From: Anaerohabitans sp964387285
Lineage (GTDB): Bacteria; Zhuqueibacterota; Zhuqueibacteria; Residuimicrobiales; Residuimicrobiaceae
Length of the DNA: 64,000 nt
Assembly: GCA_964387285.1 (NCBI GenBank)
Contig: CAYLWO010000003.1
Coordinates: forward strand, 102,449-166,448
Reading direction: 5' to 3'
Below are positions 18,496 to 27,026 of this stretch, one piece after another. How positions within the stretch are numbered: the stretch's first letter is position 1; the number at the start of each line of letters is the position of its first letter. The position numbers and the translations under genes are program-made. The notes below the pieces were generated by a model. The model was not told the DNA's origin. It searched no databases and saw only the letters and a program-made list of their open reading frames with translations.

Positions 18496-19689
18496 ATGAA
18501 GAGAGCCCAGCTTATAATCTGTCTTATTGTTTTAACAGCTTGGAACTGGTTCATCATGACGAGTTGCCGTTCAGGGCATATTGCTGAGCCCGAACAATCA
18601 ATCGAAATATCCATTCCGGCTGTCACCGACGATGGTTGGGAGGTAGCTTCACCGAGCAGCGTTGGTATGGACGCTGTCAAGTTCGGCCAGTTATTTATCC
18701 AACTGGATCAGATTGGCGAACATCGGATTCACAGCATTCTGGTTGTCAGAGATGATAAATTGGTTATTGAAAAATATTATGCCGGTCGCAAATTCAATCT
18801 GGGGCAATATACCGGCGGCGTTGGTTATGACCTCAATGACGTACATGTCCTCTGTTCAGCAACCAAAAGCGTCTGTTCAGCCCTTTTCGGCATCGCCATG
18901 GATCGCGGATATATACAGTCAATTGAACAAAAGGTTTTTGATTTTTTCCCAGAGTATGCCGACTTGGCAACGCCTGCTAAAGCCGGAATGACGATCAAGC
19001 ACCTGCTCACCATGACCTCCGGCTTTGCCTATGATGACGAGTCTTTGCCTTACACGGATCCCAGAAATGATATGAACCGTTTTTTTACTAGCCGTGATCC
19101 GATGTCGTTTCTGCTTGGGCTGCCGCTGTTTGCCGAACCTGGCGCTGTTTTCGATTACGATAATTGCAACACCAACATTATCGGACAAATCATTTCCAGG
19201 GCTGTCGGTGATCGTTTGGATGTGTTTGCTAAAGAGGAATTGTTCGATAAACTGGGAATCCGGGAACATCAATGGCAAACGGTTCGCAACAATGTCATTC
19301 TCAGCTCCGGTGATTTGCATCTTCGGCCCAGAGATATGGCAAAATTGGGCCTGCTCTTTCTACACCGGGGCCAATGGAAAGGTACAACCATCATTTCGTC
19401 CGCCTGGTGTGATCGTTCAACCGCGACGATTCTCAATCCCAGTGAATATACAAATGAATTTCAAGCGGTCGACGGTTATGGTTTTCAATGGTGGCAAAAG
19501 AACTATACGCTCAATAAGAAAGTATATCATTCCTATTTTGCCTGGGGATGGGGTGGACAGACCATTATCATGATTCCGCCATTGAATCTGGTAATCGTCA
19601 CCACAGCCGGCAACTGGTACGAGCCGGAGATTATCTCTCCGTTTACCCTTGTCGCCGATTATATCATTCCGTCGGTAAAAAGTAATTAA
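18496..19689 (+). CDS. Class C beta-lactamase-fold serine hydrolase, probable lipoprotein
   Basis: The start is chosen at ATG 18496 (397 residues) because GAGGA at 18486-18490 lies 5 bases upstream; ATG 18484 and 18493 are alternatives. A signal segment (LIICLIVLTAWNWFIMTSC) offers a lipobox. The fold is class C beta-lactamase/PBP-like: catalytic Ser121-Ala-Thr-Lys124 (SATK), Tyr221-Asp-Asn223 (YDN in place of YxN) and a WGWGGQT segment at the position of the KTG/HxG box. The family includes esterases, D-aminopeptidases and peptidoglycan enzymes; beta-lactam resistance should not be assumed. No gene stands in the 183 bases before it. Confidence 0.85.
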   Translation: MKRAQLIICLIVLTAWNWFIMTSCRSGHIAEPEQSIEISIPAVTDDGWEVASPSSVGMDAVKFGQLFIQLDQIGEHRIHSILVVRDDKLVIEKYYAGRKFNLGQYTGGVGYDLNDVHVLCSATKSVCSALFGIAMDRGYIQSIEQKVFDFFPEYADLATPAKAGMTIKHLLTMTSGFAYDDESLPYTDPRNDMNRFFTSRDPMSFLLGLPLFAEPGAVFDYDNCNTNIIGQIISRAVGDRLDVFAKEELFDKLGIREHQWQTVRNNVILSSGDLHLRPRDMAKLGLLFLHRGQWKGTTIISSAWCDRSTATILNPSEYTNEFQAVDGYGFQWWQKNYTLNKKVYHSYFAWGWGGQTIIMIPPLNLVIVTTAGNWYEPEIISPFTLVADYIIPSVKSN

Positions 19690-19846
19690 ATCAAGCCAGG
19701 ATCTTAATCCCAGTGCATGCCTCTGTTCGCCAAAACGGTGTACATGATTTCATCTGGCTAAATAGAGCGATTTTTCATCGTTATTAAGTGTGCAAGTTGG
19801 GCTGGTCAATCGGTCTGGAATTAAAAATATCAGGATTAACAAAAAA

Positions 19847-22828
19847 ATGAATTTAAAATCAAGTCGTGGTATTTCTGTTTTTATGCTGATCGGATTATCG
19901 GCAATGGACGTCCGTCTACACGCAAAAACGCCCGATGCTCTGGAAGAACGATTTTTGAATCCTCCTGCCATGGTCAAACCCTATGTCTGGTGGCACTGGA
20001 TGGGTTCCAACTTTTCCCAGCAAGGCATTACCAAAGATCTGGAAGCCATGAAGGCTGCCGGTATTGGCGGTGCGACTATTTTCAATCTGAGTTCGGCTGT
20101 GCAGGAATCGCACGCTCCCACGCTGAATAATCCCTGGCCTGAGCAAACCTATCGCAGTCCTGCTTATTGGCAAGCCATGAAACACGCCGTGGCTGAGGCT
20201 GCACGGCTGGGACTTGAAATCGGTCTTCATAACACCGTAGGCTATTCGACAACCGGCGGTCCGTGGATCGACGAAGAGCGCAGTATGCAGCACCTTGTTT
20301 GGAGCGATACTACTGTAACAGGCGGTCATGAGATTGCGCTGGAATTAAAAAGGCCGGTGCTGATTGCTGACGAAGGTTGGGGAAAGACCGGGCGACAACT
20401 TTACTTGTACAAAGATGTTGTCGTGCTGGCTGTACCTGCCGGAGAAAAAAAGATAGCGACAAATCAGGTTCGGAACATTACCACACGGTTTGATCCTGTA
20501 CATGGCTTAAAGTGGAATGCTCCGCCAGGGAAATGGACTATTTACCGAATGGGACATGCTTCAACAGGCAGACCGCCGCATCCGGTTCCGGATGATCTAT
20601 TGGGCCAGGTGTTGGAAGCGGACAAGATGAGCGTCAAGCAAACAACGTTTCATTGGGATCAGGTGCTTGATCCGTTGCAAGCCTATCTTGGCCCCTACCT
20701 GGGCAACTCCTTCAAACACATTTTGATTGACAGTTATGAAGCCGGTGATCAGAATTGGACGCCGGATTTTCGCGAGCAGTTTATCAAGCGCAAAGGCTAT
20801 GATCCGATTCCCTGGCTGGTTTCTTTTTGCTTAACGGTCGGCGCCGGCAAAGAGCAGGATCGCCGGATATTGAATGATGCTGAGCAGTCCAGGCGTTTTG
20901 ATTGGGATTATTCTGATGTGATCGCGCAACTGTTTTTTGATAATGGCTGGAAAATCGGCAAAACAAAAGTGGCCCAGGCTGGTTTGTCGCTGCAGTTTGA
21001 GCCTTATGGCGGTCCCTTTGATACGGCGCAAGGCGTTTCCCTGGCTGATTTGCCCATGGCAGAATTCTGGACCGCCGGCGTCGGCGATGTATATCCGGTT
21101 GTACCGGCAGCGGCGAGAGCAAATGGGAAAACTGTTGTCGGCGCAGAAGCGTTTACCGGCCGGCCGGAGAAAAGTCAATACACTGAAGATCCTGCTTTTC
21201 TCAAACCATCAGCTGATAAGGCGTTTGCCGCCGGCATCAACCGCTTGATTCTGCACCATTGGGTGCATCAGCCCTTTGATGATCGCTATCAACCGTGCAT
21301 GGGCATGGGCTGGTGGGGAACGCACTTTGGCCGCAATCAGACCTGGCTGAAACCGGCCAAGGCTTTCTTTACCTATTTGGCTCGTTGTCAGGCCTTGCTG
21401 CAATACGGCGAGCAGGCGGCTGATTATCTCTGCGTGGACCGGTTGCAAGGTTTTGCAGATTTAATTTCTACCAGAGATTTTTTAGAATATCAATTTAAAG
21501 TTGAAAAGGGAAAAATCGTTTTACCGAGTGGTCGCAGGTACTGTTTTGCGGCATTCAGCGACAGCGTCATGCTGCCGCAAACGGCGGAAAAAATCAAAGA
21601 CCTGGTGTCACAAGGCGCCATGATTGTTTCACCCAAACCAGTGAAATCACCCAGTCTGCAGGATTATCCGCGCTGCGATGCCAGGGTGCGCAAAACAGCT
21701 GCACAGGTCTGGGGTGAGCATGGACAAAACAGTTTTGGCAAGGGCTTTATATTCACAAAGCTCGATGATGCGGTCCGTAAAAGTGAAATCGCGCCTGATT
21801 TTTTTATTGAACAGGCAGATTCTCCCGACGATATAAAGATGGTCCACCGCCATGCTGCGGACGCCGACATTTATTTTGTCCTCAATCAGTCCGCACAATT
21901 TCAACATCTGGTGGTTTCTTTTCGTATGTCCGGAAAACAGCCCGAACTATGGCACGCTGAAGACGGCAGCATAATCCCGGCGCCGGTGTGGCGCGAAAAT
22001 AAAGGCCGGACATCGGTCGATTTGACGTTGCATGCCGGCCAGACCATATTTGTGATTTTCTGCAAGCCCGCTTTACCTGTAGACCATCCGGTGCAGCTTG
22101 CGGTTATAGATGCGGCCTCGTGTTGGCATATGGGCAACGACAAAACGGGACAGGCTTATTTATCCTCTGCCGACTCTTTTTCTGCTAAAGTGGATTATGC
22201 ATCCGGTAAAAGTAAAACAGTCGCATTAACGCCAACGGCCCCCATTGAAATATCCGGTCCCTGGCAGGTTGCTTTTACACCACAAGTCGGTCAACGGTTT
22301 GAGATCGGTTTTCCCGTATTGATCGATTTTAGCACGCATGCCGACAAGGCGGTAAACTATTTCGCCGGGACAGCTGTATTTCTTAAAAAAATTTCTATCA
22401 AAGCTAGCATGCTGAATAAAGACCGGCGCTGGCGTCTGGACTTGGGTGAAATGAACGATATCGCTGAGGTGGTTGTCAATGGAACAAGCCTCGGCGTGCT
22501 GTGGTATCCACCCTATGCGATCGATGTCACGGCGGCAGTCCAGCCTGGTGAAAATGAAATTAAAATTATTGTGACCACCAACTGGGCAAACAGATTAATC
22601 GGCGATGAACAGGAACCGGCAGATTTCGCATGGGGCCAGGACCGGGGCGAAAGCATGGGCCGGGCCATGTTGTCCTATCCTGATTGGTTTTTAAAAAATC
22701 TGCCTCGACCCTCGCAGGGCAGAAAAACATTTTCTATCTGGTATTATTATCGTCCAACGAGTCCGTTACAGCCTGCGGGATTGGTGGGGCCGGTGCGGCT
22801 GGTTTGTGAAGCTAGGAGCGATCTTTAG
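19847..22828 (+). CDS. GH106-like alpha-L-rhamnosidase
   Basis: A 993-residue secreted protein starting at ATG 19847, with signal peptide (VFMLIGLSAMDVRLHA). The N-terminal motif RFLNPPAMVKPYVWWHWMGSNFSQQGITKDLEAM is characteristic of the GH106 and related 'glycosyl hydrolase' proteins of rhamnosidase type (seen here in two parts: PYVWWHWMG and ITKDLEAMKAAGIGG). The central barrel continues to about residue 560. The C-terminal part ends in a galactose-binding-like beta sandwich (RRWRLDLGEMNDIAEVVVNG, LGVLWYPPY, TTNWANRLIGDEQ). It would release terminal rhamnose from pectin-type or other rhamnosylated glycans. Together with GH29 and GH3 this points to a complex side-chain-rich polymer. The length fits the family. 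Confidence 0.85.
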   Translation: MNLKSSRGISVFMLIGLSAMDVRLHAKTPDALEERFLNPPAMVKPYVWWHWMGSNFSQQGITKDLEAMKAAGIGGATIFNLSSAVQESHAPTLNNPWPEQTYRSPAYWQAMKHAVAEAARLGLEIGLHNTVGYSTTGGPWIDEERSMQHLVWSDTTVTGGHEIALELKRPVLIADEGWGKTGRQLYLYKDVVVLAVPAGEKKIATNQVRNITTRFDPVHGLKWNAPPGKWTIYRMGHASTGRPPHPVPDDLLGQVLEADKMSVKQTTFHWDQVLDPLQAYLGPYLGNSFKHILIDSYEAGDQNWTPDFREQFIKRKGYDPIPWLVSFCLTVGAGKEQDRRILNDAEQSRRFDWDYSDVIAQLFFDNGWKIGKTKVAQAGLSLQFEPYGGPFDTAQGVSLADLPMAEFWTAGVGDVYPVVPAAARANGKTVVGAEAFTGRPEKSQYTEDPAFLKPSADKAFAAGINRLILHHWVHQPFDDRYQPCMGMGWWGTHFGRNQTWLKPAKAFFTYLARCQALLQYGEQAADYLCVDRLQGFADLISTRDFLEYQFKVEKGKIVLPSGRRYCFAAFSDSVMLPQTAEKIKDLVSQGAMIVSPKPVKSPSLQDYPRCDARVRKTAAQVWGEHGQNSFGKGFIFTKLDDAVRKSEIAPDFFIEQADSPDDIKMVHRHAADADIYFVLNQSAQFQHLVVSFRMSGKQPELWHAEDGSIIPAPVWRENKGRTSVDLTLHAGQTIFVIFCKPALPVDHPVQLAVIDAASCWHMGNDKTGQAYLSSADSFSAKVDYASGKSKTVALTPTAPIEISGPWQVAFTPQVGQRFEIGFPVLIDFSTHADKAVNYFAGTAVFLKKISIKASMLNKDRRWRLDLGEMNDIAEVVVNGTSLGVLWYPPYAIDVTAAVQPGENEIKIIVTTNWANRLIGDEQEPADFAWGQDRGESMGRAMLSYPDWFLKNLPRPSQGRKTFSIWYYYRPTSPLQPAGLVGPVRLVCEARSDL

Positions 22829-22839
22829 CATCCAGACCG

Positions 22840-23060
22840 AGGCTGTCCCAGAAGGATATTGTTTCAAACAAAGAGATCGCCCGGCATTTATCTGCGCCGC
22901 TGGGTATTGCAGCGGAATATTTATCCCGTAATCTGCGCAAGCGAGCGGAACCAAGCGGCTGTCGCTGACGCCGTTGGGACGAATGTCCCAATCCAATTGA
23001 CGCACCGGAGGAATCTCCGGTGCGATCTTGGGTCTTCAAGACCTGTGAGGTCTGGGAGAT
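22840..23060. repeat. Hairpin repeat island between convergent genes (families B/C)
   Basis: The 236-base gap between the rhamnosidase gene and dmsC contains a TTGGGACGAATGTCCCAA palindrome (22975-22992), GCACCGGAGG/CCTCCGGTGC-type hairpin GCACCGGAGGAATCTCCGGT (23002-23021) and AGACCTGTGAGGTCT (23039-23053). The TGTCCCAA plus GCxCCGGAGG arrangement recurs at 34976-35010. The genes on both sides converge, so the island may also act in transcription ending. Confidence 0.65.
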
Positions 23061-23064
23061 CGAT

Positions 23065-23850
23065 CTAGACACCCAACCGTTTATAAGAAGCATAAAACAG
23101 ATAGCGACCAAGCAGCTCGCTGCTTAGAACCGCCAAGCCGATGAGATAGATCAGCACTTGATTACGATGTGCTAAAATTGAAATGACCAATAGAGTCATG
23201 GCCATTGCCAAAAAGAAAAGGCGCATCCAGGTAAAAATGGCAAACCGGTTAAATTCAGAGCCCCCGTTAGCCCGACCATAGCCTGTTCGAAAAATCCATC
23301 CGCTCCACTGTACCAGGGTCAGAACAAAAAGCAGCAGTGATGCTTGTGTAGAGCTGTTAGCCAGTAACATATGCGGCAAGCATCCCAGCATCAAGGTCGT
23401 GAGAAAAAACGAAATCACCGTATAGCCGGAATTCCACGGCGGCACGGTCCTGAGCAAATAAATTCTGGCCATGGAAAAAACACAGACAATCCCGCACAGC
23501 ACTGAAGCGAGCCAGAACAGCTGCACGTAAAATCCGGCAACTGCCGAAAGACGGAGCAGGGACCAGATGAGTGTGAAAAAGGAAAACAACAGCAGGAACA
23601 TGATCTCCCGGCTTAACCAGGATGTCCTGATATTGCAAATGGAATGATAAGCCTTGACTGGATTCCCCAGATGAAAAAAAGAGAGCAATATTCCGCTGAA
23701 CAATAGAACGGCAATCAATGCGGTCAATATTAAAACAAGCGGATGATTGCCAACCAGAGTACTCCGGGATAACGGAAACAACAGCACAGTCCCGACAGCA
23801 GCCTGGCAGCAGAGTGTAAAAAGGATCAATGACCACTCTGGCTTTTTCAT
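23065..23850 (-). CDS. dmsC: DMSO-reductase-type membrane anchor subunit (DmsC family)
   Basis: A 261-residue integral membrane protein with eight predicted hydrophobic segments. The family pattern is clear: EWSLILFTLCCQAAVG at the start, FHLGNPVKAYHSICNIRTSWLSRE in the first third, and SGYTVISFF and LLGRYLFYAS near the end. It anchors the catalytic and iron-sulfur subunits to the membrane and passes electrons from menaquinol. Its ATG shares one base with the dmsB stop (TGATG), so it is translationally coupled. It is the last gene of dmsABC. Confidence 0.9.
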   Translation of the reverse strand: MKKPEWSLILFTLCCQAAVGTVLLFPLSRSTLVGNHPLVLILTALIAVLLFSGILLSFFHLGNPVKAYHSICNIRTSWLSREIMFLLLFSFFTLIWSLLRLSAVAGFYVQLFWLASVLCGIVCVFSMARIYLLRTVPPWNSGYTVISFFLTTLMLGCLPHMLLANSSTQASLLLFVLTLVQWSGWIFRTGYGRANGGSEFNRFAIFTWMRLFFLAMAMTLLVISILAHRNQVLIYLIGLAVLSSELLGRYLFYASYKRLGV

Positions 23851-24464
23851 CAGACTTCCTCGCGGTTATTGATGATAGCCTGATCATTCTCTGCTTTGCA
23901 GGCGTTGCGATGCGGTGTGATCACAATGGACGGATCGGTTAAGTGGCTTTGCGGCAGGGGGAAAATCGTATTGACGCCCTGATAACGCTGTTCCAATTCC
24001 ACGCGTTCGCCAAAGGCAAGCACCCGCATGGGACAGGCAGCCACGCAGGCCGGCTCCTTGCCCGACTGCAGCTCGTCGATGCAAAAGGTGCATTTGCTCA
24101 TGACCCCTGCCGCTGCGTCGAATCGGGGCGCGCCATGGGGACAGGCCCATTCGCAGTATCGGCAACCGACGCATTTTGTTGCATCCACCAGCACGATGCC
24201 CATGTCGGTTTTGTGCATGGCGCCGGTCGGACAGGTTTGCACACAGATCGGGTCGCTGCAGTGATGGCAGGCCATGGACATATAATAGCTGCGAACAGAG
24301 TGTCGCCAGGCTTTGCCTTCCTGAATCCACCGGCCGCCGCTTACCTCATAGACCCGGCGCCATAAAATTCCGACTGCCAGGCCATGTTTGTCTTTGCAGG
24401 CGATCTGGCAGGTTTTACAACCGCTGCAGCGATTGGCGTCGTAATAAAAGGCGATCTGTTTCAC
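23850..24464 (-). CDS. dmsB: DMSO-reductase-type iron-sulfur subunit (DmsB family)
   Basis: The start is GTG 24464, which overlaps the dmsA stop as GTGA and follows GAGGTGG. The frame is open further up, but that would run into dmsA. The 204-residue product has 16 cysteines in four ferredoxin clusters: C13/16/19/23, C66/69/74/78, C98/101/104/108 and C125/128/140/144. This is the four [4Fe-4S] arrangement of DmsB-type electron-transfer subunits, at the normal length. It carries electrons from the membrane anchor to the molybdopterin subunit. Confidence 0.93.
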   Translation of the reverse strand: MKQIAFYYDANRCSGCKTCQIACKDKHGLAVGILWRRVYEVSGGRWIQEGKAWRHSVRSYYMSMACHHCSDPICVQTCPTGAMHKTDMGIVLVDATKCVGCRYCEWACPHGAPRFDAAAGVMSKCTFCIDELQSGKEPACVAACPMRVLAFGERVELEQRYQGVNTIFPLPQSHLTDPSIVITPHRNACKAENDQAIINNREEV

Positions 24465-26755
24465 GCTTTCACCACCTCCACCATGATCGTATGTTGCGCA
24501 TTGCCGAAAGCCAGCGGCGTCCATTTCTCCGATGTCAAGACATTGATATTGCCGCGGCGATCAAGCCCGTTTTCATCCGGGCTCCACCAGGCGCCTTGCG
24601 GAATATCGATGACTCCGGGCATGATCTTTAACGTGACACGGCAGGGTATCATTAATGCGCCGCGGTCGTTAAATACTTTGACCAGGTCGCCGTCATGTAT
24701 GCCGCGAGCCTCGGCATCCAGGGGATTGAGAAACACTCTTTGCGGAAATGCTTCGTTAGCCCAATCGTTGTTGTCGTGAATGGAATGTACCCGGCCCATA
24801 GTGTGATGACCAATGGCCTGCAATGGATAGACAGCTGCTTCCGGCCCGAAAGGGCTTTCCCATTCCTGAATATATTTGGCTACTGCCGGAACCCATTGCG
24901 GATTGTTCATATCCTGCAGGGTCTTGGAAAAAAGTTCGATCTTGCCCGAAGGGGTATTGAGTGGAAATTTAACCGGATCACGCCTAAAGTCGGCAAAGGC
25001 GATTTCGGCTTCGGTTACCGGTGTTGTGTAAACGCCGACATTGCCATCAATCAGGGTTTGCAGGTCGGGTAAATTCGGAAAGCCGTCACGCCGATATTGC
25101 GTCAGCGACCACTCGACCCAGCTTTTTTCGTCTCTGCCTTCAGAGTATTGCGCGCCCACGCCCAGACGGTCGGCCAACTCGCAACAGATTTGATAATCCG
25201 ATTTTGTTTCACCGAGTGGTTTTACGACCGGCGGCGCCAGTATCACCTCCTGGCCGTATTTCCAGCCGTCCTGCAGTCCCCACATTTCAAACTGCGTGCA
25301 AACAGGCAAAACCATATCTGCAAACCGCGCGGTCGGCGTCAGGAACTGTTCATGGACGACAAAAAACTCGACCCGGGATTCGTCGCGCATGATCTCAGCC
25401 GTGCGGTTGACATTGGCATGTTGATTAATGATGGCGTTGGAAGCCACTGCGTAAATCAGTTTGATATCGTTGGCCAATTTTTCAGCGCCAAGCACGCCGT
25501 CGCGCGCAGTCATTTCTTTACCGCGCAGCACCGCTTCGGTCCATAAAAAAGTAGGGATTTTTTCCTTAATCGGATTTTCACCCTGAGGAAATACCAGCCA
25601 GCGTGGACCGCCGCGGTCCGGCTGGCGGGCAATGCCGCCGGCAAAACCGCCGCTGATGCCGACATTGCCGGTTATGGCGGCCAGCGTGCAGCCGGCCAGG
25701 ACCGCGGACTCGCCAAAAGCCCGGCGCTGCATGCCGTAGCCCTGATACAACATGGCCGGTTTGGTGAGTGCATATTCCCTGGCCAGACGCACGATGGTTT
25801 CTTGTGGGACGGTTGTAATCTCTTCCGCCCAGGCCGGCGTTTTGGCAATGCCGTCGCGAAGGCCAAAAATATAATCCGAATAGCTTTCCGCTGTTTCAGC
25901 GCCGGCCGGCATCTGCGATGCGTCAAAACCGATGCAGTATTTTTTGATAAAGGCAGCGTCGTATAATTTTTCGGATATCATGACATGCGCCATGGCGCTC
26001 ATCAAGGCCGCGTCGGTGCCGGGCCGGATGGGAATCCATTCGTCAGCCAGCGCCACCGCACTCATGCTCATGCGCGGATCGATGCAGACGATTTTGGCGC
26101 CGTTCTCTTTGGCTTTTTTCAAAAAATATTCGCTGTTGGTGCCGTCGCGCATTTCACAGGGATTCCAGCTCCACATGAGTATATATTTGGCATGCACCCA
26201 ATCCTGTCGCTGGTTTCCTGTATACTCGGTGCCATATACATACGGCGTAGCCTTGGAAATGGCTGCCCAGCTATAACTGTTGTAATAGCCCAGAAAACCG
26301 CCGATCAGATTGAAAAGTCGCACCGCTGTTTGTCGGCCATTGGTCTGATTATAGCTACCGGTTCCATAGGGCACATAGATGGCGCTGTTGCCGTACTCAC
26401 GGATGATTCTTTTTATTTCAAAGGCAATCTCATCCAGGGCTTCCGGCCAGGAAATCCGTGCAAATCCGGCCTCGCCCCGACGGCCGATGCGTTTCATGGG
26501 ATGCTGCAAGCGATCCGGATGGTGTTGACGCCGGGCATAGGAACGGCCGCGCATGCAGGCGCGCAGCTGAGGATCGTCGATCCCGTCGTAAGGCCGGTCG
26601 TCGGTTTCAATGCGAATGATTTTATCGTCCTGGACATGCACTTTGAGCAGACATCGTCCACCGCAATTATGCGCCGGGCACCCGGTGCGCACCATTTTTA
26701 TTTCAGAGGCGCTGCTCGTCGGTTTACGTGTTGATTTTTTTGCAAAGAAAGGCAA
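24461..26755 (-). CDS. dmsA: DMSO-reductase-family molybdopterin catalytic subunit (DmsA-like)
   Basis: A 764-residue member of the DMSO reductase superfamily. Near the N-terminus C26, C31, C35 (CPAHNCGGRC) and C67 form the FS0 [4Fe-4S] site. Next come the molybdopterin domains (WSWNPCEM, ITGNVGISGG, VVHEQFLTPTARFADMVLP, IGHHTMGRVHS). By alignment from memory with E. coli DmsA, Ser162 in NSYSWAAI may ligate molybdenum. The only in-frame start before the cysteine motif is TTG 26755 or an internal ATG at residue 21. Neither gives a twin-arginine signal, unlike E. coli DmsA. So either the enzyme faces the cytoplasm or the 5' end is altered. Substrate could be DMSO, TMAO, a thio- or other S/N-oxide. 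Confidence 0.88.
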   Translation of the reverse strand: MPFFAKKSTRKPTSSASEIKMVRTGCPAHNCGGRCLLKVHVQDDKIIRIETDDRPYDGIDDPQLRACMRGRSYARRQHHPDRLQHPMKRIGRRGEAGFARISWPEALDEIAFEIKRIIREYGNSAIYVPYGTGSYNQTNGRQTAVRLFNLIGGFLGYYNSYSWAAISKATPYVYGTEYTGNQRQDWVHAKYILMWSWNPCEMRDGTNSEYFLKKAKENGAKIVCIDPRMSMSAVALADEWIPIRPGTDAALMSAMAHVMISEKLYDAAFIKKYCIGFDASQMPAGAETAESYSDYIFGLRDGIAKTPAWAEEITTVPQETIVRLAREYALTKPAMLYQGYGMQRRAFGESAVLAGCTLAAITGNVGISGGFAGGIARQPDRGGPRWLVFPQGENPIKEKIPTFLWTEAVLRGKEMTARDGVLGAEKLANDIKLIYAVASNAIINQHANVNRTAEIMRDESRVEFFVVHEQFLTPTARFADMVLPVCTQFEMWGLQDGWKYGQEVILAPPVVKPLGETKSDYQICCELADRLGVGAQYSEGRDEKSWVEWSLTQYRRDGFPNLPDLQTLIDGNVGVYTTPVTEAEIAFADFRRDPVKFPLNTPSGKIELFSKTLQDMNNPQWVPAVAKYIQEWESPFGPEAAVYPLQAIGHHTMGRVHSIHDNNDWANEAFPQRVFLNPLDAEARGIHDGDLVKVFNDRGALMIPCRVTLKIMPGVIDIPQGAWWSPDENGLDRRGNINVLTSEKWTPLAFGNAQHTIMVEVVKA

Positions 26756-26802
26756 GGATATTTTTAAACCTTAATGCTTAACAACGTGATTCATTGCCAG
26801 GT

Positions 26803-27000
26803 TCAATTATATTTTCTGGGCTTTGCTTCGACTCTTGCAAAGGGATCGTAGCCATGCATGCGGCCGATGCCGCTCACTGTTGGGGTCGTTATTCTCAAAA
26901 TGTCTTTTTGTCTCGTCTAAAAAATTTGGACGAGACCAGGGTTCGGCCATGCCAAGACCTGCAGTAACTCCTGGCCTCGGAATTTCAGATAGCAGATGAT
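26803..27000 (-). pseudogene. Possible frameshifted remnant of a gene end
   Basis: In the 271-base gap upstream of dmsA, one minus frame reads VTAGLGMAEPWSRPNFLDET. A neighbouring frame then continues to a stop at 26803 with TPTVSGIGRMHGYDPFARVE. Both pieces look more protein-like than the other frames. Joined by one frameshift, they would make a plausible C-terminus. I cannot identify the family, and no start or upstream body is present because the next gene's end lies at 27027. Confidence 0.25.
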
Positions 27001-27026
27001 CATTCTCCCGGCACTGGTCCAAAAGG

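Noticed and set aside
18381..18587. A + frame with GGAGG close to ATG 18381 (MTNQPDFAQLYWRY)
   Set aside because: It overlaps the serine hydrolase gene in another frame for about 90 bases and has no recognisable features; the hydrolase start is better supported.
18496..19689. A beta-lactam resistance gene
   Set aside because: Only the general class C fold motifs are present (SATK, YDN). The setting is a glycan and envelope gene block, and the family is mostly esterases and peptidases.
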